Assembly (NCBI RefSeq): GCF_021654775.1 | Contig: NZ_AP025343.1 | Location: forward strand, 4,059,501 to 4,123,500 | Length of the DNA stretch: 64,000 nt | Origin: Paenibacillus azoreducens | GTDB lineage: Bacteria; Bacillota; Bacilli; Paenibacillales; Paenibacillaceae | Direction of reading: 5' to 3' | In this document: one piece after another, positions 44,135 to 53,014 of the stretch | How the letters are laid out: each line of letters begins with the position of its first letter | Position numbering within the stretch: position 1 is the stretch's first letter | Translations under genes and position numbers: made by a program | Notes under the pieces: model-generated | Told to the model about the DNA's origin: nothing | The model's input: the letters and a program-made list of their open reading frames with translations, nothing else | The model's database searches: none

Positions 44135-44875
44135 TTATCCATATTTGGGTTGACCGAGCCATACTTCCGTACTATACCTTACTGTGATTTGGCCATTGGA
44201 CGCTATTTTATTAAAACGTTGTTTATGGGCTTCCTGAAATATCTCAAACCAGTCCTCGCTTTCGTCTGGCGCCTCCATGCCTGAAACTACCGCTCCCCAA
44301 TATTCATCCCATGTCTCGTAATGCTCTTGCTTAAATAGAAATCTATGAGGCGCTGAATCTCCATAAAAATATGTAACTGGCTCCTGATGCCTTGTTGCTG
44401 CTAACCGTTCATTATATTGTGCAATGTTGCATACGAGCATTGTATCCCGAAAAAAATTGTGATCATCATAATAGGAAAATATCGCCAACCATCCTTGGGG
44501 CTTAAGGATTCTTGCAAATTCTTTGATTGCAGCCTCCGGGTTAAATCTATGATAGGCATTTGCCGCAACTATTAAATCAATGGACTGATCAGGCAGGCTA
44601 GTCTCCTCAGCTACTCCATCTATATATTCAATGCCTTCTCGTTGCTTCATTAGTTCATATGAAATCTTGCGCATTTCAAATTCGGGTTCGATTGCAAATA
44701 CCTTCTCTACTTCACCTACAAAATGCTGTGTGAGAAGTCCGGTTCCCGAACCAATATCAGCTATTATTCCTTGACTAACGTTTGCCGTTTCAATGACAAA
44801 TTTACTGGCTTCTATTGAATACGGCAGCCGATACCTGGCATATTGCAGAGCTTTATCACGTGTCATTGAATTCAT
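44135..44875 (-). CDS. Class I SAM-dependent methyltransferase
   Basis: 246 aa; AAAGGAGAC before the ATG. Motif I is IIADIGSGTGLLTQHF (about 37-52), the acidic motif II residue is in VFAIEPEFEM, then DGVAEETSLPDQSIDLIVAANAYHRF and ILKPQGWLAIFSYYDD. Methyltransf_11/25 type; the C-terminal ~90 residues are aromatic-rich and may bind the acceptor. Substrate unknown. Confidence 0.87.
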   Translation of the reverse strand: MNSMTRDKALQYARYRLPYSIEASKFVIETANVSQGIIADIGSGTGLLTQHFVGEVEKVFAIEPEFEMRKISYELMKQREGIEYIDGVAEETSLPDQSIDLIVAANAYHRFNPEAAIKEFARILKPQGWLAIFSYYDDHNFFRDTMLVCNIAQYNERLAATRHQEPVTYFYGDSAPHRFLFKQEHYETWDEYWGAVVSGMEAPDESEDWFEIFQEAHKQRFNKIASNGQITVRYSTEVWLGQPKYG

Positions 44876-44980
44876 TTTAAGTCTCCTTTGAATGGGAATT
44901 ACATGCTTCGGACAGAAGGACTTATTTTAACAGGAGTTACTTACTGGTCAGGAAGCGGAATGCTCTCAGAATCTTAGATT

Positions 44981-45682
44981 TTATTCACATCCCAAATACG
45001 TCGGAATCATTTCGGTTTCCGTGACCTCATGATCAGTACAAGTAACTTGATAGGCCCTGGCCAGAGGCCTTGAGCTAACAACATCAAAAATCTGCTCATC
45101 CTGGTAATGAACCGCCACTCCATCATCCATGGCAATTCCGCCGTTGATTTCTTTGTTTTTTAATAGTCGATGGTAGCTGGTTCTGCGATCCGCTTCCCCA
45201 TCATAATGAGGGCAACTGCTTCCCTTTAGGAACCCCAGGCACTCCAACCGCGTTAGTACACCCGGCAACGAATCCGTAACCCCTTCTTCAAACCAGCAGA
45301 TCGCTCCCGCACTCAGTCCGGCTAATATGACGTGATTCTCCCAGGCTTTTTTTATGTATTGATCCAGGTTCCATTCCTGCCATAACACCAGCATATTTCT
45401 AGTATTCCCGCCGCCAACATACAGAATATCCTTTTCAAGAATATAGTCCTCAAGATCGTGGGGAGTGTTCTTAAACAAAGATAAATGCGAGGGCCGGCAA
45501 GGATGATTTTCAAATGAATGATAAAATCTCTGTATATATCCATCTGCATCTCCGCTAGCGGTTGGAATGAAACAAACTTTAGGACGATTGGATTGGGCTT
45601 GCTCTAATATATACTGATCTAATAAGGGATTCTCAGGCTCCATCGAAAAACCGCCGCCGCCCATGGCTATGATTTGTCTCAT
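44981..45682 (-). CDS. Peptidase E-like protein (family S51)
   Basis: 233 aa; ATG at 45682 (MRQIIAMGGGGFS) after AGGAGTTG. Nucleophile Ser in ILAGLSAGAICWFE, the GGGNTRNM turn that forms the oxyanion region, and a late acidic/His set resemble S51 dipeptidases and cyanophycinase relatives (YgaJ type). The family cleaves N-terminal Asp dipeptides; specificity here is not shown. Cytoplasmic, no signal peptide. Lies 22 nt after the GNAT gene stop and may be co-transcribed with it. Confidence 0.87.
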   Translation of the reverse strand: MRQIIAMGGGGFSMEPENPLLDQYILEQAQSNRPKVCFIPTASGDADGYIQRFYHSFENHPCRPSHLSLFKNTPHDLEDYILEKDILYVGGGNTRNMLVLWQEWNLDQYIKKAWENHVILAGLSAGAICWFEEGVTDSLPGVLTRLECLGFLKGSSCPHYDGEADRRTSYHRLLKNKEINGGIAMDDGVAVHYQDEQIFDVVSSRPLARAYQVTCTDHEVTETEMIPTYLGCE

Positions 45683-45704
45683 GATATGCAACTCCTAGAG
45701 TTTT

Positions 45705-46262
45705 TTATGGATTTAGAGAAGATGTAGAAGCATTATTAGCAAATCTGAAAATCAACTTGATTCCGTCATTTTTCGTTTCCGAGATCTCTTCGTAATAGGA
45801 GCCTTCCGTATAATGATTAATTGTCTTTCTCCAAAAAGCTTGTGCTCTTTTATTCGTTTCCTTCGGGTTCGTCTGCAGCTCCCAAGTGCCTGAATGTTGA
45901 TTAAACACTTCAACTGCTGCCTTTTCAGCCACGTCCATGCCGCGATATGGTCTCAACACAAAATATTCATGTAAATAATAATCGCTGCCATGTGGCGTAT
46001 ATGGTGGCGTACCTACTAGCGCGAATCCCGCTGGAATATGATCTACTTTAATCAAATATGGGAACAGTACGGAGGGATTGGACCACCATATGTCAAAAAC
46101 TTTATTTTGCTCACTCAACGTCGATGTTTCATCCTCTTCATAAACCCCATACTTATTCGGTTTCCATCCCCAAATCTCTGACAGATCATGCAAATACAAT
46201 GGGTACAGATTATTGATAATAAATTTGGTACTTGGATCGGTCAGACTTACAGTGATTATCAT
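45705..46262 (-). CDS. Predicted GNAT-type acetyltransferase
   Basis: 185 aa; ATG at 46262 (MIITVSLTDP) chosen for ACGGAG 6 nt upstream; another ATG at 46289 overlaps the preceding gene and has its site too close. GNAT-like elements: VLFPYLIKVDHIPAGFALVG, YYLHEYFVLRPYRGMDVAEKAAVEVF (acetyl-CoA loop R-G-M-D-V-A) and NKRAQAFWRKTINHYTEGSYYEE. Substrate unknown. Confidence 0.8.
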   Translation of the reverse strand: MIITVSLTDPSTKFIINNLYPLYLHDLSEIWGWKPNKYGVYEEDETSTLSEQNKVFDIWWSNPSVLFPYLIKVDHIPAGFALVGTPPYTPHGSDYYLHEYFVLRPYRGMDVAEKAAVEVFNQHSGTWELQTNPKETNKRAQAFWRKTINHYTEGSYYEEISETKNDGIKLIFRFANNASTSSLNP

Positions 46263-46282
46263 TTTGTTCTCCGTTCGATTGT

Positions 46283-46825
46283 TTAACATTCCTCCATCTC
46301 CCTAATGAATAAAGAACGATTCATCTCTACATATTCAAATAAATTTTCAAAAATATTTCTGTCTTGGTTTAGATATAAATTCTCTGCTTCATCCAACACT
46401 TCATCAAAATCCAGTCCATGGATCATCTGACTGCTGGAGATTGTATATTCACTTTGGTTATTCAAATTAGCCCTTAACAAACTTGGATCAATGCCGCTGC
46501 TCATCAGAATCAGTTTAATATTATGAAGCGTTAAATAGTCTTGATCGGCACCGATCCGTTTCAGGCTGTCTATCGTTTCATCGAGATATTGACCCGAAGA
46601 GTTTTCGAGAAAGCCGATAATTCCGTTCATATTTAATTCCGTGTCAAAATCAATGATCAGTATAATATCCTGCAACCACATCGGGAGCTGCTCAAAATAA
46701 GTTCTCGCTTGAATGCCTCTGTCCGAATAAAGATTCATGCATATTTCGCTAACGATATCTTCGGCGGAGCCCTGATGTAATGTTTCCCAGGAAATGAGTT
46801 CATTTAAGATTTTATGGAGTTCCAT
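46283..46825 (-). CDS. DUF4375-domain protein
   Basis: 180 aa; ATG at 46825 (MELHKILNEL) after GAGGGTGAACC. The central DTELNMNGIIGFLENSSGQYLDETIDSLKRIGA fits the DUF4375 pattern (acidic-x-E-x-x-NG ... SG ... ET). Mostly helical, soluble, acidic. Function unknown; such proteins occur in scattered bacteria without a defined pathway. It lies just upstream of the GNAT gene and may share its mRNA. Confidence 0.75.
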   Translation of the reverse strand: MELHKILNELISWETLHQGSAEDIVSEICMNLYSDRGIQARTYFEQLPMWLQDIILIIDFDTELNMNGIIGFLENSSGQYLDETIDSLKRIGADQDYLTLHNIKLILMSSGIDPSLLRANLNNQSEYTISSSQMIHGLDFDEVLDEAENLYLNQDRNIFENLFEYVEMNRSLFIREMEEC

Positions 46826-46926
46826 TGGTTCACCCTCAAAATAGTATTTAAAGATTGCCCCGCTCATGCAACGCACTACCGTGCGCTGGAAGCTGCGCGA
46901 TGGAGGCCCAACTGCGACTGCAAAAC

Positions 46927-47110
46927 TTTAACGGACACAGCGGCCGCTATGAAGGTCGATTTCGCGCATTTTGATTTTTAACGGACACAGATGCTGCTAT
47001 TTTATGAAAAATCATCATTTTGCGTTGTTTTGGAGCTATTAAGCGCTGTGGTGTCCGTTACATTTTTAATATAGCTGTTTTTAGCCAATTAGCGGTCGTG
47101 GTGTCCGTTA
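46927..47110. repeat. Paired-inverted short-motif array, locus 3
   Basis: TTTAACGGACACAG at 46927-46940 and 46977-46990 (50 bp apart); inverse GTGTCCGTTA at 47051-47060 and 47101-47110 (50 bp apart). Next to each copy is a GCTAT or GCTAAT-like core. Non-coding; 47111-47451 beyond it shows nothing convincing. Confidence 0.8.
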
Positions 47111-47451
47111 GAAAATGGTGTCGTTATGCGGCTGACAGGCCTTACTCGGCGTGTCCAAACACACCAGGATTTAAAAGCGACTTCTAAGAAACAATTTCAT
47201 AATGTCACTTTTCAAATCCTCGTATCTACTCATTATGAAATGGATTCAACAAGCAATACAGAGTTTTGGAGTTCTTTTCTCAGAAGGTCATCATCATCAT
47301 CATAATCAATCAGCATTAGTATGAGATTGGGTTTGGCATGGGTCAGCTTATTCATTTTCTGCGTGCTTCTTACAGTAGCGGTGACTTTAAGCGTTTCTAC
47401 TATTATACATTTACAATATCGGGATATATAGATTAAGCCGCTTAAAATTGC

Positions 47452-47485
47452 AAAAAATGGACCTGGATAAAACCCAAGTCCATTT
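47452..47485 (-). terminator. Terminator of the nitrilase gene
   Basis: AAATGGACCTGG (from 47455) pairs with CCAAGTCCATTT (47474-47485); on the minus strand T6 follows. Confidence 0.8.
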
Positions 47486-47568
47486 ATATTTGAAGTATAT
47501 GGCATCCTGAATGGTAAATTGCTATAGGAACTCCTTAAGCTGGCAGACAAGAAATCACTCTCTGCTTT

Positions 47569-48531
47569 TTACATCCAGATACTTTCTACAGCGCGGACAA
47601 CATCCTGCTTTTTCTCGTTAACATTAAGCTGAAAGACATCCGGGCGGCTGTAATGACCCGTAACGTCAAAATCGAACCGGCTTTGCGGAACCTGATGAAG
47701 ATCAAGCGTGGCAATCAGAACCCCCTCCTGATTGTAGAGCGGCTCAGCGACGTACTCCCCAAGCGGGCCGACGATGGCGCTTCCCCCACGGGATAAAATC
47801 TCATCATCCGCTTTGATGTCATCATAGCAAGCCAAATCTTCGGGATACGTTGCTTTGGTGGCGTATTGGTTGCAGGAAACCACGAAACAGCGGCCTTCGC
47901 AGGCAATATGGCGAATTGTCGACTGCCAAGTATCACGGGCATCCGCCGTAGGTGCGACATAGATGTCAATGCCTTTGGCATACATGGCCATACGGGCCAG
48001 CGGCATATAATTCTCCCAGCAGATCAGCCCGCCCACTCTACCAAATGGCGTATCGATGACCGTCAGCGTACTGCCGTCTCCTTGTCCCCACAGCAGCCGT
48101 TCGGAGGCTGTCGGAACAAGTTTTCTGTGTTTGCCAAGCAGCGTGCCGTCCGGCCCAACGTAAATGATCGTATTGTATAACGTTCCACGGCTGAATTCCT
48201 GATCTCGCTCGACTACGCCGACAACCAGATAGACGCCCAATTCCTCGGCTAATTCACCAAGTGTTTCGACCTCTTCACCCGGAATTACGATCGCATTTTG
48301 CCAATAACGTTCAAAATCCAGTCTTCCCTCGGCATTACGGCTTCCGACACGCGATCCAAAACACAAACCTCTTGGATATCCCGGCAAAAACACCTCTGGA
48401 AAAACGATCAACTGTGCGCCTTGCGCAGCTGCGTCTCTAGTCATCTTGTCGATTCTACTCATCGCGGACCGCTTATCGAATAAAATCGGCGCCGATTGAA
48501 CAACGGCTACTTTAACCAGTCTTTTTTCCAT
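47569..48531 (-). CDS. Nitrilase/cyanide hydratase-family carbon-nitrogen hydrolase
   Basis: 320 aa; ATG at 48531 (MEKRLVKVAVVQ) after GGAGGGACAAA. Catalytic triad visible: Glu46 (VFPEVFLPGYPRG), Lys137 (GKHRKLVPT), Cys171 (GGLICWENYMPL). The C-W-E-N-Y-M-P-L context places it with true nitrilases (arylaceto- or aliphatic), which hydrolyse nitriles to acids and ammonia, rather than amidases. Divergent from a MocR-type regulator 245 nt away, with direct repeats between, so probably controlled by it. Confidence 0.93.
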   Translation of the reverse strand: MEKRLVKVAVVQSAPILFDKRSAMSRIDKMTRDAAAQGAQLIVFPEVFLPGYPRGLCFGSRVGSRNAEGRLDFERYWQNAIVIPGEEVETLGELAEELGVYLVVGVVERDQEFSRGTLYNTIIYVGPDGTLLGKHRKLVPTASERLLWGQGDGSTLTVIDTPFGRVGGLICWENYMPLARMAMYAKGIDIYVAPTADARDTWQSTIRHIACEGRCFVVSCNQYATKATYPEDLACYDDIKADDEILSRGGSAIVGPLGEYVAEPLYNQEGVLIATLDLHQVPQSRFDFDVTGHYSRPDVFQLNVNEKKQDVVRAVESIWM

Positions 48532-48620
48532 TTTGTCCCTCCTCTCCAATGTAAGCGCATAATTTGAAATTCCTGCCGAATCCGGCTTGATCATAATCAT
48601 AAACGAAAATAAATCAAAAC

Positions 48621-48654
48621 AAACCATCCAATTCATGACCGCGGAAACCATCCA
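48621..48654. promoter_or_regulatory. Direct repeats between nitrilase and MocR regulator
   Basis: AAACCATCCA at 48621-48630 and 48645-48654, 24 bp apart, followed by ATCCAT/ATGGAT inverted arms. MocR/GabR regulators bind paired direct repeats in divergent promoters; the match is by arrangement. Confidence 0.5.
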
Positions 48655-48776
48655 TGTTCAATGAATGGATAAAGTTTTGTCAATATTAATATCATAATCG
48701 CTCCATTTTTTCTGAAAATTAATGCTATGATAAAAATCACTACAAACCATTTATTTGCTGTCAAGGAAGTGATTTT

Positions 48777-50213
48777 ATGTGGAAGCCTGATCGTCAGAGC
48801 AAAAAACCACTATATGAACAAATTGCCGATCATCTGGAACAAAGAATTTCCTACGGCGAATTTCCGCCCGGCAGCCTGCTGCCTTCCGAACGCAAGCTTG
48901 CCGAACAATTGGGCGTGAACCGAAGTACGGTGATTTTAGCTTTTGCCGAGCTTAGGTCCCTGGGAATCATTGAAAGCCGTTCCGGCAGCGGAACGCGCGT
49001 AAGCCAATATAAATGGGGCGCTACCCCCAAACATACGCCGAACTGGAAAAGATATGCCGAAGGCGGCAGCTTTCTTCCGAATGTGCCTTTCCTGCGACGA
49101 ATCCGGGAAGCCCTGAACCAGAACCCCACACTTGTTGATTTTGCGAGCGGCGAGCTTTCGGCGGATCTGGCTCCGATGGATGAAATTGCCTCGTTGATGC
49201 GCGGCCATCATTACACCTCCTATTTGGGCTATGACAATCCGCAAGGATATACTCCGCTGAGACAAGCGCTTGAAAAGTATCTCGTCAAATACCGTGATAT
49301 CCAAACGACGGAATCGTCGATTTTGATCACGTCAGGATCGCAGCAATCATTATTTTTGATTACGCAGTGCCTGCTGTCTCCCGGAGATGCCGTGGCGATC
49401 GAAGACCCATCATATTGCTATTCCTTGCCCATGTTCCAATCGGCGGGGCTCCGGTTATTCAGGCTGCCTGTAGACCGTGATGGCGTTCAGCCGGAGGAAA
49501 TACGCAACTTATACAAAAAACACCGCATCAAGATGATTTTTACGAACCCTAACTTTCAAAATCCAACGGGAACGGTGCTTAACGATGAGAGGCGGAACAA
49601 ACTGCTGGAAATCGCCGCCGAATTGGGGCTCCCGATCGTCGAAGATGATCCGTACAGCTTGACGGATTACGCAGGTGTCCCCCGTCCTCCGCTCAAATCG
49701 ATGGATACGACCGGGTCCATTATTTATATAGGTTCATTTTCCAAAATCGCCGCATCGGGCCTTCGGATCGGATGGATGGTAGCCCCGAATTCCATTGTGG
49801 AAAGATTGGCGGATGCCCGACAGCAGATGGATTTTGGGCTCAGCGTCATTCCGCAGCAGGTCGCGGGCCAGTTTTTAAAATCGGAACATTTTGAGCCTCA
49901 TCTCGACCGTCTGCGGATGCAGCTCCTGTATAAGCGCGATCTTCTCATCGAAGCGCTGCAGAAAGAGCTTCCGGATCTGATTCAATTTAATATCCCGCAA
50001 GGGGGACATCATTTGTGGTGCAAGCTGGTTCCTGCGGTCAATGACGCCAAGCTGCTCGAAGAGTCCATCAAAAACGGGGTTGTTTTCGTGCCTGGCAGCG
50101 TTTACGGCTCGGATTCCGGTTTCGTAAGATTTACGTTTGCGCGCGCCAAAGCGGAGGATATCGGACCGGGCATTGCAGGCTTTGCCAAAGCCCTGCGGGA
50201 ATTGATCCACTAA
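48777..50213 (+). CDS. MocR/GabR-type transcriptional regulator (GntR helix-turn-helix fused to aminotransferase domain)
   Basis: 478 aa; ATG with AAGGAAGTG upstream. N-terminal GntR winged helix (about 1-75): YEQIADHLEQRISYGEFPPGSLLPSERKLAEQLGVNRSTV. The rest is a fold-type I aminotransferase-like domain: ITSGSQQSLFLITQCLL, NPNFQNPTG, PLP-binding Lys in GSFSKIAASGLRIGW, and a C-terminal Arg in GFVRFTFARAK. It binds PLP and an amino compound and probably regulates the divergent nitrilase gene and itself. Confidence 0.93.
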   Translation: MWKPDRQSKKPLYEQIADHLEQRISYGEFPPGSLLPSERKLAEQLGVNRSTVILAFAELRSLGIIESRSGSGTRVSQYKWGATPKHTPNWKRYAEGGSFLPNVPFLRRIREALNQNPTLVDFASGELSADLAPMDEIASLMRGHHYTSYLGYDNPQGYTPLRQALEKYLVKYRDIQTTESSILITSGSQQSLFLITQCLLSPGDAVAIEDPSYCYSLPMFQSAGLRLFRLPVDRDGVQPEEIRNLYKKHRIKMIFTNPNFQNPTGTVLNDERRNKLLEIAAELGLPIVEDDPYSLTDYAGVPRPPLKSMDTTGSIIYIGSFSKIAASGLRIGWMVAPNSIVERLADARQQMDFGLSVIPQQVAGQFLKSEHFEPHLDRLRMQLLYKRDLLIEALQKELPDLIQFNIPQGGHHLWCKLVPAVNDAKLLEESIKNGVVFVPGSVYGSDSGFVRFTFARAKAEDIGPGIAGFAKALRELIH

Positions 50214-50248
50214 CCTTATCCCGGAATCGTCTCTCAAAATACAAAAAC

Positions 50249-50288
50249 AACCGTGAAGCAGAAATCTGCTTTCACGGTTATCTTTTTT
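50249..50288. terminator. Bidirectional terminator
   Basis: AACCGTGAAGCAGA pairs with TCTGCTTTCACGGTT (one bulge), with A and T runs on either side. It serves the MocR gene and the convergent 67-aa gene. Confidence 0.85.
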
Positions 50289-50295
50289 ATTTCAT

Positions 50296-50499
50296 TCACA
50301 TTTTCCAAACAACAATCATGATGACAGCCAGCACAACGATGCAGCCGACATAAATTCCGCTGAGGCGCGCCCAATTTTTCCCTGTAGACTTAAAATACGT
50401 TGGGTCCGTCTTTTTATTGCTTTTCGATTCTCCAATCATAATAGTGGCGACAAGACCGACCACTAACACGCCAATGGCCAGAATGAGTAACCCAAGCAT
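50296..50499 (-). CDS. Small membrane protein, 67 aa
   Basis: ATG at 50499 (MLGLLILAIG) directly after AGGAGGGGGAACAAC, a very strong ribosome-binding site. Two membrane segments (about 2-22 and 47-66) are separated by a basic loop GESKSNKKTDPTYFKSTGKNWARLSG. No known family is recognised and no function is assigned. It is a single-gene unit closed by the shared terminator. Confidence 0.7.
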   Translation of the reverse strand: MLGLLILAIGVLVVGLVATIMIGESKSNKKTDPTYFKSTGKNWARLSGIYVGCIVVLAVIMIVVWKM

Positions 50500-50735
50500 G
50501 TTGTTCCCCCTCCTAAATGGGTTCCTAATCAAGCTCGTCTTATTATAATGAAAAGTCCACCTATATGTCACCATCCATTACCTTTTATTTCATACCATCC
50601 AATTTGATCTTTTGAAACCTGCAATCTCCCTGTCATCAGAAGTTAATATCCTATTTGGAAGAATTTAATATGCCATTGTCGGGAAAATGAAATATAATAG
50701 AAAGAACTTTCAAAAATATAACTGGGGGAACATCT

Positions 50736-52091
50736 ATGACAACACCGCGAAAAAACCCAGCGGCGTCAGGAAAAAACGATCGTTTTTCTTCGGCAGGGTT
50801 TATTTTAGCCGCCATCGGAAGTTCCGTAGGACTTGGAAACATGTGGAAGTTTCCGTACATTACGGGCGAAAATGGCGGTGCAGCTTTTTTTCTGCTTTTT
50901 ATCGTTTGTCTGATCATCATCGGTTTACCTGTGCTGCTGGCTGAATTGGCTATCGGGCGCGCAGGCAGAGGCAGCGCAGCCACAAGTTTCGTCAAAGCTG
51001 GCGGCTCCAAAATTTTCGGCCGGCTCGGTTTGCTTCAGGTCATCGCTCCTTTTCTCATCCTGACCTTTTACATCATTGTGGCGGGCTGGACGCTCCATTA
51101 TGCGGTACAATCTTTCAGCGGACATTTGTACAGCAACGCGGATTTCAAAGGACAATTTAACAACTTTATCGGCGGCTATATGCCGATCGTCTGGCAGGCA
51201 GTTGCCGTTCTGATAACGGGCTTTGTCGTTATTAAAGGAATTTCCGGAGGCATCGAAAAATTCAACAAGATCGTCATTCCCGGCTTGATCATCCTTCTGA
51301 TCGTCTTGATGATCCGTGCCGTTTCCTTGCCGGGGGCAGGTGAAGGTGTATCGTTTTTCCTGAAACCCGATTTCTCTAAGCTGAATGCGGAATCGGCCTT
51401 GGTCGCTCTTGGACATGCCTTCTTCTCCCTGTCTTTGGGCATGGGCATTTTGCTGACTTATGGAGCTTACGTGGACAAGCGCCAATCGCTCGGATCGGCG
51501 ACGCTCGCCATCGGGGCCGGCGACTTGATTTATGCTTTTGTTGCCGGGCTCATCATTTTCCCGACAACCGCCTCCTTCGGGATCGCACCTGACTCGGGGC
51601 CAAGCCTCGTGTTTATCGCCCTGCCGGCGGCCTTTTCGGCCATGCCGTTCGGAGCGATTTTCGGCGGGTTGTTTTTTATCCTGCTCGCGATCGCTGCCCT
51701 TACTTCGTCGGTATCCCTGCTGGAAGTTCCCGTCTCCTTTACGATGGACCGCTGGGGCTGGAGCCGAACGAAATCTGTCCTGATCATCAGCGTATTGGTA
51801 CTGCTCCTAGGCCTGCCATCCGCGCTGTCCTTCGGCATCGTACCGGCCTTTACGGATATGGGGGGCAAAAATTTCTTTGATTGGCTCGACTTTATTACCT
51901 CCAACATCCTGCTGCCGGTGGGCGGTTTCATCACCACCCTGTTTGCGGGTTACTTCTGGAAAGGTGCTGCGGAGGCGGCGGGCCTCAAGTCCGGATGGTT
52001 CCGGGTGTGGCTGTTTATGCTTCGATATGTCGCTCCGATTCTCGTTCTTCTTGTGCTTTTGCATACGACGGGAATCATTAAATTCAAATAA
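50736..52091 (+). CDS. Sodium-dependent transporter of the neurotransmitter:sodium symporter family
   Basis: 451 aa, about eleven to twelve membrane segments. The N-terminal signature RFSSAGFILAAIGSSVGLGNMWKFPYITGENGGAAFFLLF contains the unwound first helix that binds Na+ and substrate (LeuT-like). SLSLGMGILLTYGAYV and AALTSSVSLLEVPVSF give the sixth and eighth helix sites. Substrate is likely an amino acid, not determinable. GGGGGAAC precedes the ATG; a TATAAT at 50693-50698 is a possible -10. Ends at the bidirectional terminator shared with tal. Confidence 0.93.
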   Translation: MTTPRKNPAASGKNDRFSSAGFILAAIGSSVGLGNMWKFPYITGENGGAAFFLLFIVCLIIIGLPVLLAELAIGRAGRGSAATSFVKAGGSKIFGRLGLLQVIAPFLILTFYIIVAGWTLHYAVQSFSGHLYSNADFKGQFNNFIGGYMPIVWQAVAVLITGFVVIKGISGGIEKFNKIVIPGLIILLIVLMIRAVSLPGAGEGVSFFLKPDFSKLNAESALVALGHAFFSLSLGMGILLTYGAYVDKRQSLGSATLAIGAGDLIYAFVAGLIIFPTTASFGIAPDSGPSLVFIALPAAFSAMPFGAIFGGLFFILLAIAALTSSVSLLEVPVSFTMDRWGWSRTKSVLIISVLVLLLGLPSALSFGIVPAFTDMGGKNFFDWLDFITSNILLPVGGFITTLFAGYFWKGAAEAAGLKSGWFRVWLFMLRYVAPILVLLVLLHTTGIIKFK

Positions 52092-52101
52092 GAAAAACGT
52101 C

Positions 52102-52150
52102 TATCGACGTACTTTCTAAGAAGACAGACCGCGTTTAGCGGTAGTTTTCC
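52102..52150 (+). repeat. Short dispersed repeat, copy 2
   Basis: TATCGACGTACTTTCTAAG, then AAGACAGACCGCGTTTAGCGG and TTTTCC. It matches 32972-33020; the CCGC-GTTTA-GCGG stem is intact here. It lies 11 nt after the transporter stop. Confidence 0.65.
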
Positions 52151-52203
52151 TTACAATTATCGAATGCTCAAGCTCCGCTTAAGACCTATACATTCTATAA
52201 TCT

Positions 52204-52262
52204 AAAAAAAAGGCAATCTCTTGGTCTGTCATGGACAGTTCCGTTAGAGATTGCCTTTTTTC
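52204..52262. terminator. Bidirectional terminator between transporter and tal
   Basis: AAAAAGGCAATCTCT pairs with AGAGATTGCCTTTTT over about 27 nt, with A/T runs on both sides. Confidence 0.88.
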
Positions 52263-52282
52263 CATATTCCTGTAACCGCCGA

Positions 52283-52948
52283 TTATTTGACGCTGTTTTT
52301 CCAGTCGGCCGCAAATTTGGCAAGACCTTGGTCGGTCAGCGGATGTTTCGCAAGCTGCGCAATGACGGCGAACGGCACCGTGGCGATATGGGCGCCTGCC
52401 ATCGCTACACGGGTCACGTGATCCGGATGACGGACCGATGCGGCAATAATTTGCGTATCCAGGTTATGCGTGCGGAACAGCTGCGCAATTTTGTCCACCA
52501 GAAGAACCCCGTCTTCCGAAATGTCATCCAGCCGCCCCAGGAAAGGCGATACGTATGTTGCACCTGCTCGGGCCGCAAGCAGCGCCTGGTTGACGGTAAA
52601 AATCAACGTGACATTCGTTTTGACCCCTTTACGGGACAAATAACGGCAGGCTTCCAACCCTGCAAGGGTCATCGGCAGCTTGATCGTAACTTTAGGATCA
52701 TGGTTGTTGATCTTGATAAGTTCATCCGCTTGCGCAATCATCTCTTCCGCTGTTTCCGCATCCGGCGTCACTTCGGCGGAGACCGATTCGACTTCCGGAA
52801 CCGCCTGCAAAATTTCGGCGATGCGATCCTCGAATTTAACGCCTTCTTTAGCGACCAGAGAAGGGTTTGTCGTCACGCCGGACAGAACCCCGATTTTATA
52901 GGCGGATTGAATATCATGAAGATTGGCGGTATCAATAAAAAATTTCAT
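52283..52948 (-). CDS. tal: Transaldolase, small (TalC/fructose-6-phosphate aldolase-like) subfamily
   Basis: 221 aa; ATG at 52948 ([13 protein letters not shown]) after AGGAGGTTTTGTTG. Typical short transaldolase: [13 protein letters not shown], Schiff-base Lys in [43 protein letters not shown]. It moves a three-carbon dihydroxyacetone unit in the non-oxidative pentose phosphate pathway. It lies 66 nt after zwf on the same strand, so the pair couples the oxidative and non-oxidative branches in one operon. Confidence 0.95.
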   Translation of the reverse strand: MKFFIDTANLHDIQSAYKIGVLSGVTTNPSLVAKEGVKFEDRIAEILQAVPEVESVSAEVTPDAETAEEMIAQADELIKINNHDPKVTIKLPMTLAGLEACRYLSRKGVKTNVTLIFTVNQALLAARAGATYVSPFLGRLDDISEDGVLLVDKIAQLFRTHNLDTQIIAASVRHPDHVTRVAMAGAHIATVPFAVIAQLAKHPLTDQGLAKFAADWKNSVK

Positions 52949-53014
52949 CAACAAAACCTCCTGTGACTTACTTTTCATATTTGCTGCATGATCTGAATCA
53001 TGCAAGCTTAATCG

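Noticed and set aside
47233..47550. Open frame of 105 codons on the minus strand
   Set aside because: It begins before the nitrilase terminator hairpin and runs straight through it, has no ribosome-binding site and shows no coding-like composition in its first half. A decayed gene end near 47230-47350 cannot be excluded.
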